This document shows positions 1-50,892 of a stretch of DNA of 64,000 bases, in pieces. Source of the stretch: Stictocephala bisonia (taxonomy: Eukaryota; Arthropoda; Insecta; Hemiptera; Membracidae). Location: contig JAQJVL010000001.1 of the NCBI GenBank assembly GCA_035578905.1, forward strand, positions 3,712,001 to 3,776,000, given 5' to 3'. A model generated the notes under the pieces. It had not been told where the DNA came from, searched no databases, and saw nothing but the letters and a program-made list of their open reading frames with translations. A program made the position numbers and the translations under genes. The first letter of the stretch is position 1. Each line of letters starts with the position of its first letter.

Positions 1-1084
1 TTTTTGTTATCAACTTAGGTACACCTCCCCCTCCTGTAGTCTCGAGTCAGTGTAGCAGACAGCCATTCCATCCTGGCACGAAGTACATTGGAAACCCTCT
101 CAGAACACTCAATTTAATGGAAGGAAAGATGATCTTTGTGAGCCAATCATAGTTTATTATTGTTACCTGATGGATTACCTTTTAGGTCAATGTTAAAACA
201 ATTAAAGAAGATCTTATTTTACTAGGAGACGTTAGGGCTAAGAATCCCTTCTAATACTTAACAGGTACCAACCGCTTAAAGATTAGTTCCAAACTACCAC
301 AAGTGACTGGGCAGGTAGGCTGCGTGAAAGGATAGGTTCGCTCACCGGTATCCCACCCAAGGAACAGCCACGCTGGATATTGCATGATGCCACTGTCATG
401 TTATAAGATCGGTACTGTCCGGTCAAGGTCACTGGCAAGAAACTGGGCACTCATTTATGAATATATCTTCACTAAAAGTAAATTTTTAATAATGTACTAT
501 ACTATATTGTTAAATGATGTACAGTAAAATGAGTTAATTTCGCAATGAGACAACAGTAATTTCCACATATCCTAAAATGTGCTAGAAAAATCGTTTTTTA
601 TTCATTTACCATTGTATTGTTTAGTTATTTAAAAATATGCATTTTAATTTAGATAAGTTAAAATATATTTCAATATATTTCTCATCATATGTAAGATTTG
701 ATTAATCAAATATAGGGAAAACCTGACATTGTGCTTTATTTTTAATAAAGTATAAAAATGATATCGAATTTCAAAGAACAATTCACTTTTAAAATCATTT
801 ATGCAAAGTATCAGTCAGAAATTCTTAAGACATATCATTTTCCTTTATTTATTCCTAAAAATTTAGCATTTCATTGTGTAAGTACTAAAAATTTTGCTTT
901 TTATTTTCATTGTAACTAAATTTAAAACAGTTTCAGTATGTTTCTCGGTATTTGCACAGCTTAACTTTCTTAAATTGATATAAATGTGTATTAGACCAGG
1001 GTGGATGTCTTTTCAAGGTGGACACCAAAGGTGGTACGCTAATTTTTGCTTTAAACCCTCTAGAACAATACAAATAACAATAAT

Positions 1085-1904
1085 TGAAATATGCTCCATC
1101 TCAAAAAGGAAATACGATCTGAAGAGAATTTTCTAACGGAGCAGAATTCTATTTACAGTGCCAACTTCTACAGTGGTGTGAAATTAATAGGATGACTATT
1201 AATCCCATAAAGTTTAAACACGTTACGTTTCACAGAACTAAAACCCCAATCATTACTAACTTATATTTAGATGGTACCATGATCGAAAAGACCTTGGAAT
1301 TCTGATGCACTCTTCTCTGGACTTCAGTTATCATATTGATGCTATTTGTTCTAGGGCATCTAGAATACTTGGGTTTGTTTTGCGATTAGCCAGATTTGGC
1401 CTCAATTCCAGAACAATGGTCATACTGTATACAGCTCTAATACGGCCGAATCTAGAGTACGCATCCTTCATATGGTCACCGTAGCAGACACGACGTATTA
1501 ATAGGATCCAATCTATACAGAAAAGATTGTTAAGTATATTGGGCACTAAGAATGGATTTCTCTGCAAGGATGTTCCAATTTCTGAAATTGAAACTAACCA
1601 TGGGATGACACCACTTGCTACCAGACGTCTTGTAGCTGATCTCATATTTCCTTATTGACTGTTTAATGGCGCTGTTGATTGTCCACCTTTACTTCAACTG
1701 ATGAGCTTCAGGGTCCCATCAACTACAAGACAAAACCACCTTTTTGAGATTAGGCATTTGGGCACTAACTACCAACTGCACAGTCCTATTCCCAGAATGA
1801 TGAGAGAAGGGAACAAAATCTGCCATTTTGTGGAATTTTACAACTTGTCAATGGAATCGTTCAGACGGATAGTTCATTTATCCGCCGTCAATGATATGGT
1901 TTAA
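1085..1904 (+). pseudogene. Decayed non-LTR retrotransposon (LINE) reverse transcriptase, C-terminal part
   Basis: Remnant of the 3' half of a LINE ORF2 (reverse transcriptase thumb and C-terminal region). Around 1150-1275 one frame reads LLQWCEINRMTINPIKFKHV followed by TFHRTKTPI and LYLDG. After a frameshift near 1280-1300 the next frame reads KDLGILMHSSLDFSYHID, then ASRILGFVLRLARF, then IRPNLEYASFIWSP. That frame continues to 1904 with in-frame stops near 1484 and 1656. The order 'NP.K.K..TF.R', 'KDLG...D..L.F..HID', 'ASR.LGF' and 'R..LEYAS..W' is typical of Jockey/CR1-like LINEs. The catalytic YADD block is not present in this piece. It is a dead copy downstream of the FAR gene. The family name is inferred from motif order only. 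Confidence 0.8.
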
Positions 1905-3039
1905 TGCTCTACCTCACTATGTAAGTTTTAAAATACTGTATTTATAAACAAAAGAGTCTGTAAGTGAATTATTTTTTATAGCTACAATAGAGGACCACTC
2001 CTGAGTCAGTGTGAGCATGGTCTCCACACATCTGATTATGATTATTGTTAAACATAATTGTATTTTTAATATTATCATTCTATATTACTTTTGTTTTGTT
2101 GCCATGTTGAACTAATATTTGTAAACATGTAAAATTGAAAATTGGTATACAAAGTACCGTGGGAAATAAAATGAAATATATATTACATTTTTTAACGTCA
2201 GATAAAAATCTAAATAATTTTGATCTTATGTATGCTGTTTTTTATGAAAAAATTTATATTATGTCTGGGTATAGTGTGGATTTTTTTTATTGTATTATTA
2301 TTATGTAACTGAAAATTATCACTAATAATGTCTATTGGGGTTTTCTTGATGAATAAAATTATATTGTTAATGTATTGTCCATATACTGTTAGAAGTTTAA
2401 TAATTTCTGAATACATTTTAGTTTATTTATTTTTATTTTAGTTTTAGTGTTTTAATTTAATTTACATAAATTTATTTACAGATCTGTTGTTATTTTATTT
2501 TGATGTGAGTTTTGGATTTATAGGGTACCTGTTGCCAATTTTCATTTATTTATTTTACATACAACAATACAGGTTATACACCCAATTACATTGTGCATGA
2601 TCTACAAAAGAAGACTCGAAGTCCAACATATTTCAGTCCAGTCCAGTGCCATCCATAAATTAGCAGTGAAAAACTGAAAATGTAAACAATAAATTACAAT
2701 AAGAAACACACACACATATAAATAAATAACATAACTAAAATAATAAATAAATGATCATAAATATTAATAATAACCAACAATAGTAAATTCTGTTAACAAT
2801 AAGTAGACTCCACAATATCAAGAGAATATAAAGCTAAGAATAACTTGCAATTTTTTAAATGTACTGACTAGTAGTTTAAAAACATATCTATATGTATATA
2901 TACATATACAGATTTATTTATTTGTTGGTGATGAAGACTGACCTCTTGTGTGAGAGAAATTAATACTAAATAAATAACGTGATCTATTATAACATTTTGG
3001 AGCATAAAAATTAATTTTCAACAAGCAAAACAAATTGAT
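1905..3039. other. AT-rich intergenic stretch, no gene seen
   Basis: No supported coding region. It may include LINE 3' untranslated sequence after 1904 and an A-rich stretch near 2690-2760. I see no further structure that I can name. Confidence 0.5.
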
Positions 3040-3394
3040 ATAATTTAACCTTTCAACAGATTGAAAATAAATAGTAAATGTGCCAATTTTCTTCTTTTGT
3101 CAAGACATTGCATTTCAAAAATATTTGAAAGCTGATTATGAGACATTTTATAAGTAATGTGGCCAGTATCTTTAAAATATAAATAATGTAAACATTTTTT
3201 GTACCTTTTATATTGAATTAATGTGAAGAGCAAAATAAGGATTTCATATTAGACTAGCAAATTCTAAACTAGACCTGACAAGTGATATATACAATAATTT
3301 TAAAGTTGAAATTGACTTAAAATTATAAGATTTCCTAATAATAAACCCTAAATTTCTATAAGCCTTATTGATTATACATGAGATATGTTGATTA

Positions 3395-3490
3395 AAATTA
3401 AAATCGATCACCATAATATTTGTGCATTTTGTACTTGTATTGTAATATATTTGTGTTGTATAACGTTTACTTGTACTGTGTATAAAATTA
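3395..3490 (+). repeat. Half-copy of a dispersed inverted-repeat family
   Basis: The segment beginning ATCGATCACCATAATATT and continuing with TGCATTTTGTACTTGTATTG matches the right arm of the inverted repeats at 29892-30218 and 40218-40530. Only one arm is present here, inside the antisense LINE. Confidence 0.65.
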
Positions 3491-3674
3491 AAATGAAGCC
3501 TAAATCTTGGAAATCATAATCTCATTCAAGAGTGCTACCATTAATAGAATAATTGTTTAGTATAGAAGTTTTTTCCTGGTCTATGTCATGACTTTACACT
3601 TGCTAATATTAAAAAAGATTTTATTTTTTACACTCCAAGCTACAATTGCATCCAAATCCTACTGTAGTGCTTTA

Positions 3675-4393
3675 GGGTGCGAACAGAACAAGTGGGTCAT
3701 GGTAGATGTGTAAGTCGCGGTCGCCATCGACATCCATTTAAATCAAACACATTGTAACTTATGAGGCAGAACTCAACAAGTAAATTGCGTTGCAAGTCTA
3801 CTGAGATGCCCTCCTGGATGTTTACATCAATGCTTTTTAAAATAAAACTACTTTGATTTTACATGGATCCCTACCTCGCAGTCTAGCAGGATGCTTTGCT
3901 GTGATTGGCCCGCTCAAACCCCGTTCCCGTACTACGCCACTTATCCTTGTCCAGGAGACTTTACTCAAACTACCCGAAAACAAAACAGTACTGTCAGTTC
4001 AGTTCAAGTTGTCTGCTGTTGTCAATGGTGAAAATAACTTATTATTGTCGTCCAGAACGTACATATACTGTGATATAATTAGCCTACCACAGGCAACATC
4101 ATAACCGACACGTGTTTATTTCGTGCACGGAAAATCACCTGTTATACAGATTACTAATCAAGTACCACTTAGTAACTGCAGGGCGCAGACATTTCGTCAC
4201 TATCTTCATGCAGGTCACATAACATTGCAAACAAAACTTTAACGAACTTTGAAGATGAAAGCACTTTACATTCTAGCCATCTAGCTTGACTAGCATCGCA
4301 GATGACTTCCTCACTATGTGCTGTCGACATCAACCGCAAGCTAACTAGTGGCATCGACTGTGACCTACACATTTATTTGTTCTGTTCGCACCC
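3675..4393. mobile_element. Non-autonomous PIF/Harbinger-type DNA transposon (MITE), 719 bp
   Basis: The ends are perfect 17-bp terminal inverted repeats, GGGTGCGAACAGAACAA and its complement. Imperfect subterminal similarity continues inward (ATGTGTAAGTCGCGGTC on the left, ATGTGTAGGTCACAGTC on the right). Both ends are flanked by TTA (3672-3674 and 4394-4396), the 3-bp target duplication typical of PIF/Harbinger. Removing the element rejoins the antisense LINE reading. No transposase is present. Short open frames inside (83 and 67 codons) have no recognisable domain. The TIR differs from that of the autonomous element at 50.1 kb, so it belongs to another family. Confidence 0.85.
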
Positions 4394-4480
4394 TTAGAAT
4401 CCAATCCAGCTGACTTTTGACAATTCTATAAATTTTCAGGTCGTAAAGTAAAATCTGTAAAGTTCTTATAAAGTTAACAA

Positions 4481-6484
4481 TACCCTTAATTTATATAATA
4501 TATTCTGTAAAATAGTGATTTTACCATAATTAATTTTAAATAGTTAGGTGAAAAAGAGAACTTTTTAGTCCTAACCCCCCCAATTGTTACACAATTTTTA
4601 CAATAAAGTCATTTCATTTTGTTTTGTTACATGTCATTTCATTTCATGGAACTGTACTGTACTTAATGTACCAAGCTGCTAAGTACAAAAAATAAAAACT
4701 AATAAGAATAAGACAATCGCAAGGTAATTTTTTGCTTCAACAAACAACTATCACGAATGGTTCAGTATTAATTCAAATATCATGTTTTCATTTAATTCTA
4801 AAAACAAATTAAAAACAAACTGAACAAACCTAAAGACAATATTAAAATTGAAAAAAATAGCTGGAATTTTCCCCAACCATCCATCTCCTTATGAATATTA
4901 AGTAAAAAGAAACTTAACGTTATTAATTAACCTATTTTTATCAAGACAGTCAGTACTTATGGTTAGTTAATTGTATATAGATGAATGATCAGTTGCTCAT
5001 ACAAGGTAGGAAGAAGGGACCCGGATGTGACTTTATTGAAAGTGTGAAAGAAGAAGATTACTTCCGAGGTGGGGTTGTTAATCGATGTGTAATTATCCAA
5101 TTTGTGGTTAGTTTCTCCTGCCGCAATGAGTATTGTTGGTGGTAAAATACGGTGGGTTTTTGGGAATTGGTGAAATTTCTTAGACATAAACATTTTTAAT
5201 AATTTGTTTGCATTCCTCTGTAATACTTGTCAAAACAGCAATAAATTGAAATATCTGCTGCAATATTTATTTAATGATAAACTAATCTAAAATTCAAACT
5301 TGGGTCCAGTTTTAATTGTAAAATCACATTAAGTGGTGATGACTCTCTCACCAACTCCAGTCACGTACATACCCGGGTGTGAACTTTAGTCAACAGGTGA
5401 AGTACCAATATGAACTGACTTGGTTACAGTACAACGCCTTAGAACATGCAACCCATGTTTGTCCATGAAGACAGTGAAATGTACCTTAAATATAGACAAT
5501 GAAATATTCTGAAAAACACCAGAAAATGCGTTCTTCTTGATATTCCAACTTGTAACTCTTCATTTGGAAAAAAGGAATGTGTTAAACTGGAGTAAAAATG
5601 TACAGTAAAATTTCAGAAAATAAAAAAAAATATATAACATATTACTAAATTCAACGGGGCGTTAAAAAAACATTTAATAGAAAGAGGTATTATTAGTAAT
5701 AAGACCTTTTAGTATGAGTTCTATTATTACGAAATAATTTTTTAAATTATAAATATTACTTATGAAATTCTTAATCACATTGTGATAACTAAGATGGATT
5801 TTCAAAATAAATAAATATGCTCGACCTAGAACAACCCTGTGATTTGAATAACTTTTCATGTTAACTTAGGTCTTGTATGGGTTTAGTTTAGTTTGGTATT
5901 CAAACCTTGGACCATGTACTCCTCAGTCCAAATCCTTTGCCACTCATCTTCTGCATTGGCAATCGTTTTATAGTTAATTTTGTTATAGAGAACTCTGTTA
6001 TATAAACCAAAATTAAAAAAATATATATCAAAGTTGTTAGACTTTTAACAGGAATATAAAATAAAGTGTAAGCACAACAAAATTGGTTTAGAATAATATA
6101 TTTTTAACAAATAGTAGAAAAGGCAGTAAATAAGTACGAAATTACGATAGTTTAAATATAGTTAAATAAAGGAATCAAGTAAAGCTTTTATCAACTAAAT
6201 TTACAATATCGTGTTTGAGCAGCTACTTACAATTAACAACATCTAACCAACAATTATAGAAAAGTATATATAACTAACTAAACAAATTATCTTAACCAAT
6301 ACTATCGATGTCGTTATTTATCCGTTAAGCACAATTGCCTAATTCACTGAGTCTTTAAAGCGATCGTACAACTGAGTCAATACACTACACAAAGTTCTAT
6401 GTACAAGAATAGATTGGGCGGGTGCTAAGCCGTAAGGACCCATGGCAAGATGGTTGAGAGGACCCTTGGGGTTCTGCTTCAAAC
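4481..6484. other. Intergenic / possible 3' UTR of the FAR gene
   Basis: AT-rich, with no supported coding region. The FAR 3' UTR should lie immediately below 6485. I did not find an unambiguous AATAAA on the minus strand within 400 bases of the stop. A SINE family B fragment lies at about 5894-5950 (ATTCAAACCTTGGACCATG). Confidence 0.5.
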
Positions 6485-41678
<35,194 letters not shown>

Positions 41679-41804
41679 ATCGAGGTAGTCTGAAACAAAA
41701 AGCTCTTTTGATTACGATGTAAGTACAAACATTAGTTTACAAATTTAGCTCAAAGTCCTAGCAATTTTGCCTTACAAACTCAAACTATTCTTTATAGCAA
41801 TAAC

Positions 41805-41930
41805 TTATGTATTCAGCTACTTGGAAGGAAAGAAAGGCTTCTATCAGTATCAGCAGTGCCTTATTCTTATCTGATTGTGATAACTAAATGTCATGCCTCA
41901 CTGCTTTCTTTACTACTTCTCTGCTAGTAT
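41805..41930 (+). repeat. Dispersed repeat family E, copy 1
   Basis: TATTCAGCTACTTGGAAGGA ... CTATCAGTATCAGCAGTGCC ... AACTAAATGTCATGCCTCAC, about 120 bp, inverse of 60345-60460 with high identity. Confidence 0.8.
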
Positions 41931-42042
41931 ATTCATGCTTATAATTAGGTAGATATTTGATTACTCCCTATTAATATATTTCTATAAAAAGGAGTTTAAT
42001 TTTGGGGGAAAATAAAGGAATTTGACAGAAATATTGTAAAGA

Positions 42043-42230
42043 AAGCCGATCTCCTTTTTAATATTACTCTGCGCATTCCTAGTAAACTATGATCTGTGCG
42101 GGGATCTTATTCAGACAAAGTAAGGGGATAACCAAGGTTATAAGGTTATAGTTCAGTATAAGGTTAATTTTACTGATAAAAATGTCCAGTCAATGCCGGA
42201 TTCGAACCTACACTATCTCTAACTCAAGCA
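42043..42230 (-). repeat. SINE family A, head-truncated copy
   Basis: B-box region GGATTCGAACCTAC (plus-strand view) and body homologous to 21073-21290. The tRNA-like head is missing, and the copy ends where the inverted repeat at 42237 begins. Confidence 0.7.
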
Positions 42231-42236
42231 TGTGTC

Positions 42237-43222
42237 TACATAGGTAGTTGCTATATTGAATTTATATCCCATAAGAGGAATATTAAGTGCAGTACAGCAC
42301 TTTGACTTAAGGAATTGACATAAAATATAATTATAACATGTTCGAAAGGGGACGGGACGATTGGCACACATTTTTGGACCTTCTGCCCATGGCAGTATTG
42401 GCACAATCATTAGAGCGGAATAAGTAGGGTCAACTCGCCTGCTTGGAAAAGGCAGGATTGGCACAGTCGCTCGACCAGGTAGACGCCATCGAACGAGGGA
42501 AAACGGGAATTTTATTATTCCCGTCAACTCTGCGTGGCAGTCATTTGCCCGTGATATAACAAATTTTTAAATTTAAACCTCACGTTAGGTTAGGTTAGGT
42601 TAGGTTAGGTTAGATTAGGTTAGGTTAGGTTAGGTTAGGTTAGGTTGGGTTGGGTTGGGTTGGGTTGGGTTGGGTTAGGTTAGGTTAGGTTAGGTTAGGT
42701 TAGGTTAGGTTAGGTTAGGTTAGTTGCTTACTTCAATAAGCACCACAGCAGGGAGTTTGCGGGGGCAAAAAAGTTCCCATTTTCCCGCATTCTGGCCACC
42801 TGGCTGCTACTACCTGGCCGGGCGGTGTGTGCCAATCGTGCCTTTCTGAAACTTACAGGTTGACCCTTCTTAATCCCCTCTAATGACTGTGCCAATCGTG
42901 CCATTCCAAATCGGCCAAAAATGTGTGCCAAACGTTCTACGGCCGTTCGAAAGGCTAAAAGTTATGAGGTAGGAGTATACTTTTTAATTTTAAAAAATTT
43001 ATATTTGTTATGAAGTAAAAGATGGTGAGTTTAAGTTTAAGATTTTTATGAAAATAAAATGAACAATTGACATTTTAGAAAGTGGATCAGCTAGTAACTT
43101 TTACGCTCTTTTAAACCATATACAAATTACGATTTTCCGACAAATCGTAAAGTCACAGTGCTGTACCGCATTTATTATTGGTCTTTGGGTTATAAATTCA
43201 ATATGGCGATTACCTCCTCAGA
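42237..43222. repeat. About 1-kb imperfect inverted repeat centred on a (TTAGG)n array
   Basis: The left arm (42237-42583) pairs with the right arm (42724-43222). Outer matches are CTATATTGAATTTATA and complemented CATATTGAATTTATA, then GTACAGCACT. Inner matches are GGCACACATTTTTGG, GATTGGCACAGTC, TTAGAG and GGGTCAAC. The right arm has about 150 extra bases (about 42955-43150). Arms differ substantially, so the structure is old. No coding region is recognised. Confidence 0.8.
42584..42723 (+). repeat. Interstitial telomere-type (TTAGG)n array, about 28 units
   Basis: Perfect TTAGG units flank one TTAGA-type variant and a central block of about six TTGGG units. TTAGG is the canonical telomere repeat of most insects. 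The array sits between the two arms of the surrounding inverted repeat, inside a FAR intron. Confidence 0.92.
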
Positions 43223-43664
43223 GTTTTAAAGTCCCTGACGCTTTAAATTAAAAAAAGAGCCATCTACTCTCTCAGTGACCACCAAATCGGCCATCGGTTT
43301 ATGATCATTGTTGGTAATCACCACCAAATAGCCTGTTTATGTGTTTGACTATACAGACAAGTTTGCCTAGAAACAGTTCTTCTAAGCAACAACAAAACTC
43401 ATCATATTCCAGTTTGGAACGATAACGTAATTAATTGGAGCTATTAGATGTGTCCTTCAGATCCTGGATAAACTTCCATTCACCTATTATGTCCTAATTA
43501 CGGTTTATATTTTTCCAATAATATATATATCTTTCTATTGTTATTAGAATTTAACGACTTTCTATTTGAAGACTACGAGAGACTTCCCTTCATACAAATA
43601 TATAAAATTATTTATTGATACATTGATATATTTCTGTTTAATATTAAACACTATAAAAAGTTGA

Positions 43665-43765
43665 ACGTACGTGTATGGGTGGGCCGGTGGTTAATACCAC
43701 TGTACGTGTATGGGCGGGCGGGTGGTTCAATATCATCGTATGTGTAAGGGTGGGAATGTGGGTCA
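43665..43765 (+). repeat. Short minisatellite cluster
   Basis: Three degenerate units: GTACGTGTATGGGTGGGCC, TACCACTGTACGTGTATGGG and a diverged third. Family as at 38.1 kb. Confidence 0.75.
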
Positions 43766-43799
43766 AATTTCAGGGTAACTTTTTACAAAAGACGCCCTT

Positions 43800-47822
<4,023 letters not shown>

Positions 47823-48160
47823 AAACAAAAAATGCAAGGGATTACAAGAATAACGATAATATGATTATATAACAATTAATTATTATTAAAATATTGTTTA
47901 ATTGTAACACAATAAAATTATACAAATCAAAATACAATTGATTGTGTTAAACATTCTTGAAAGAAACTGTAAACCACAGTAATCGTCATTAAAACACTAA
48001 TAAAAAAGGGATCATCTAAATTATAAAATATTTAAAATAAAAAAATTGCAAGATATTGATTTAATATATATATATATATATAATTGTTATTTAACAATTA
48101 TTTAATATTATTAATTGTTAAATTCAAATATACTTTAAATGTATCTTCCATAACACTCAC

Positions 48161-48236
48161 CACTTATCATATTAATCTGCTAAAGAGTTCTGGTGCGAAG
48201 AAATAATCCGAAACAAGTGAAATGTTGAAACAAACT
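48161..48236 (-). other. Probable FAR non-coding first exon (5' UTR)
   Basis: About 76 nt from a likely initiator (CCAGTTTG, A at 48236), downstream of a TATA box, to a strong donor AAGTG|GTGAGT at 48161/48160. It lies on the FAR strand with a 6.5-kb intron to the first coding exon, which itself begins with an acceptor only 11 bases before the ATG and so needs an upstream leader exon. The link to the FAR is inferred, as no transcript data are available. Confidence 0.6.
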
Positions 48237-48298
48237 GGCCGCTCTCGCCGTGGAATAGTGATATTTATATAAAACAGAGGGAATATCCCCTACGTCAC
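48237..48298 (-). promoter_or_regulatory. Core promoter: TATA box, kB-like site and CRE-like site
   Basis: Read on the minus strand, TATATAAA lies about 33 bases upstream of the proposed start at 48236. About 10-20 bases before it is GGGGATATTCCC (48290-48279), which matches the NF-kB/Rel consensus GGGRNWYYCC. Next to that is TGACGTAG (48298-48291), close to a CRE/ATF site. Sequence further upstream (48330-48600) is clearly richer in GC than the surrounding DNA. The motifs are seen; function is inferred. Confidence 0.5.
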
Positions 48299-48732
48299 GA
48301 TTTCAACGAGTGGGGAGGGAAGAAATCTTCCGCTTCTGGCGGGTGGCTCCAGGATAATAGGTCGTCAATGGGGACGAAAGGAGAGCGGAGGCAACTCTGC
48401 CATAGGCGCCGAACTGACAACAACAGTTTAGGATGTCGTCAGCTGCACTAGAAGTCTTAGCCAAGGCCACGCCCCAAACATAAGCGAGCTCAGACGTGTT
48501 TAAACGCAGGTGCTTTACTCTGGAGGTCGCTGAGCCGCGCCCGAAAGCGGTGAAAAATCAACAATGTAGATTGCTTTCGAGGCACGGTTGTTCTTCAGTG
48601 TTTGGGTCATCGCTATGATAGGCTAAAATTGGAATAGCACTGAATGAATCGGAATTGGACAAGAAGAAAGTAAAATAGTAATAAATTATTTACAACACAT
48701 TTTTTTTTAAGCGTTCTCAGCTCCTCACTGGT

Positions 48733-48840
48733 TGTCGGCTGATTTCCGCCGGTAAAATGACGTGTCAACAAAACTCCTGTCGGCTGATTTCCGCCGATAA
48801 AATGACGTGTCAACAAAACGCCTGTCGGTTGAATTCCGAC
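48733..48840 (+). repeat. 45-bp tandem repeat, about 2.4 copies, upstream of the FAR promoter
   Basis: TGTCGGCTGATTTCCGCCG ... AAAATGACGTGTCAACAAAA repeats at 48733, 48778 and 48823. Each full unit contains TGACGTGTCA. Confidence 0.88.
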
Positions 48841-48849
48841 GTTGCTAGG

Positions 48850-50100
48850 TTGACTAAATGGTTTGCCACAATCAACTAGTTTACGTAACTACGACGAATT
48901 ATAGATTGATGGAATTGTGAATAGTCAATGAATCGAATGGTGTATGTAGTTTGTTGCCATGACGACTGGAAGAAGATGAAATTGAATGGAAACAAAACAC
49001 TAAGCAACGTCATTTTCTGTCTATGTGCGTTGGTCTTAAAAACTAAAGTAATAAGTAATGCTTATACTTATAATAATCATAACTATGACTTGTTTGGTTC
49101 AAAAGAAGAACTTGTTAACCTTAAGTGTCGACGCTATTAAGTTATGCAAATTTTTATAATAGTAAAAATAAAGATATTTGAGTTCTGAGTTCAATTAGTT
49201 GTAATGTAATTATAATGTCATAAAATCGTTGTACAACATTTGATCAGCGATTTGTTTTATATGTAGTGCTGTTTTATTGTGCAGTGTAATTGAATAAGGT
49301 TATTGTGTGAATTTATAACTATGACAATGGTTATAAATGTATAAACTAAGTGTTATTTCTAATTTTACATTTGTACTATTCAAAATTTAAATTTATTTTG
49401 AAAACCATGTTTTTGTGGTAATTTTAGTGCTTATTAAAACTCTATTGTATATAGAAATCTTTGGTAAATTTTCAAACAAATCAGTTACCATGGAGATAAA
49501 TGTTTAGGTTTGTTTATTGTATGTGATTATTTATTTTTCCATATATTATATAAGCCTTCGTATTTTCTTAAACTAGATAAAATTTCAAGTGTTTTAGCCA
49601 TCTTAGAATTGTAAATTAACATATATAACATTATTTCCAAGGTATCCCCTCTCTTTTAATATATTTAAAAGTAGTTTTTTCAATATAGTTTGCTAAAAAA
49701 AATATACAAATTCATATAAATATATTTTTAGTCCTATGAGTAATGTGTTTCATTGTGAACAAAATTAAACCAAACATAAGAAGGATTATAATATTGTTAT
49801 GTATTTAAGAAAAATTCTGCAAGTTGGCTAAAATACTCCGGCGTTTCGGACAACAGTTTTAGGCTGATCTAGAGTTAAAAAAACATTCTCAGCATGTTTA
49901 CGCGTGTAAATTTAGTTTGCTATTTTATCAACATTTAGAATTGGTTCAGTAATTTTTACTGCTTATTAGTTATTAATTAGTTATTTGTTATTGTTATTAG
50001 TTACTGCTTATTAGTTATTTATTTAGTAACTAAATAACTAATGTTTATTTAGTAAAGGCCATAAGTAACAATGTTACATTTACGTAGCCCGTCGTTTGTG
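48850..50100. other. Intergenic, nothing recognised
   Basis: AT-rich region between the FAR promoter and the Harbinger element. A 70-codon frame at 48928-49140 has no recognised domain. Confidence 0.45.
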
Positions 50101-50346
50101 TAAGGGCTTGTTCATACGAGCGTGACGTGTCGCGCGACTTGTGCCGCGCGACACGTCGCGTGACTAAGAGACAACATATAACTATGGCAGCATACACATG
50201 GCGCCGCGCTGCTGAACCTGCCGCTAGTTGTGTCGCGCGGCTCGTAGTATCCGCGTCAACCGCGCGACTTTAGCGCTGCTTCAGTTGCTAGTTTTGTATT
50301 GGAGCGTACACACGCCGAGTCCAGTGAGTGATTTTGGTGAGTGAAT

Positions 50347-50554
50347 ATGGAGATGGATCAAGACCCATTTGACACCGAACGTTTTATTGATGAAATTGAA
50401 AAGAGAAGAGCATTGTGGGATCTTGAAAGTCCAGATTACAAGAGATCTGGGATTGAAAGTCCAGAAAGTACAATTTTAAAGAGATCTGCGTGGGAGGAAC
50501 TTGTATATATATTTTCTAAAACTGAAAGCAAAATTGAAGAGAAAAAGCAGTTGG
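50347..50554 (+). CDS. MADF protein exon 1
   Basis: 69 codons plus one base. ATG at 50347 is preferred over an upstream GTG. It encodes the N-terminal half of the MADF domain with the conserved ALW, DYK and AWEEL positions. Confidence 0.8.
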
Positions 50555-50892
50555 GTAAGTGCTAGTTTTATATTTAGAGCAAAACAGTAATTTGGTAAAT
50601 TTTTCATTATATAGCCTTTGGATTAACTATACCAAATACAATGTGTTTAGAAAAACCAGAGGTATAGAAATATAGAATAATAAAAACAAGTAACTTACAA
50701 AGCATCAGCAGGTAGCTTGAGGTGTAGATATAGTTATATATCTATTCTTTTACTATTTCATAGCAAAAACAATATCTTTTAAACATTTTATTTTGACAAA
50801 AAAATTGAAAAATAAAACTTTGTTTGTTGTGTTTGTATGATTCAACCATCATTGCTATGGTTATTTTTATAGTGAACCATTTTTAGGTAGGT

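Larger units (their letters stand above)
3040..4480 (-). pseudogene. Decayed antisense LINE reverse transcriptase, split by a MITE
   Basis: Read on the minus strand from about 4460 down, the sequence gives a damaged YADD region (DLKIYRIVKSQLD), then LQ.DLDAIVAWS, VKNKIFFNISKCKVMT, and at 3233-3045 IQYKRYKKCLHYLYFKDTG and FEMQCLDKRRKLAHLLFIF. This is the order expected across the palm, thumb and C-terminus of a Jockey/CR1-like LINE RT. Several stops and frameshifts show that it is dead. Two later insertions interrupt it: the TIR element at 3675-4393, whose flanks rejoin the RT reading, and a dispersed repeat at about 3395-3490. Orientation is opposite to the fragment at 1085-1904. Confidence 0.75.

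Noticed and set aside
5340..5460. Possible further SINE family B copy (GGTGTGAACTTTAGTCAACA)
   Set aside because: Similarity is limited to about 20 bases and no B box is recognisable.
48928..49140. 70-codon frame upstream of the FAR
   Set aside because: No domain, signal or splice evidence. Length is expected by chance in this sequence.
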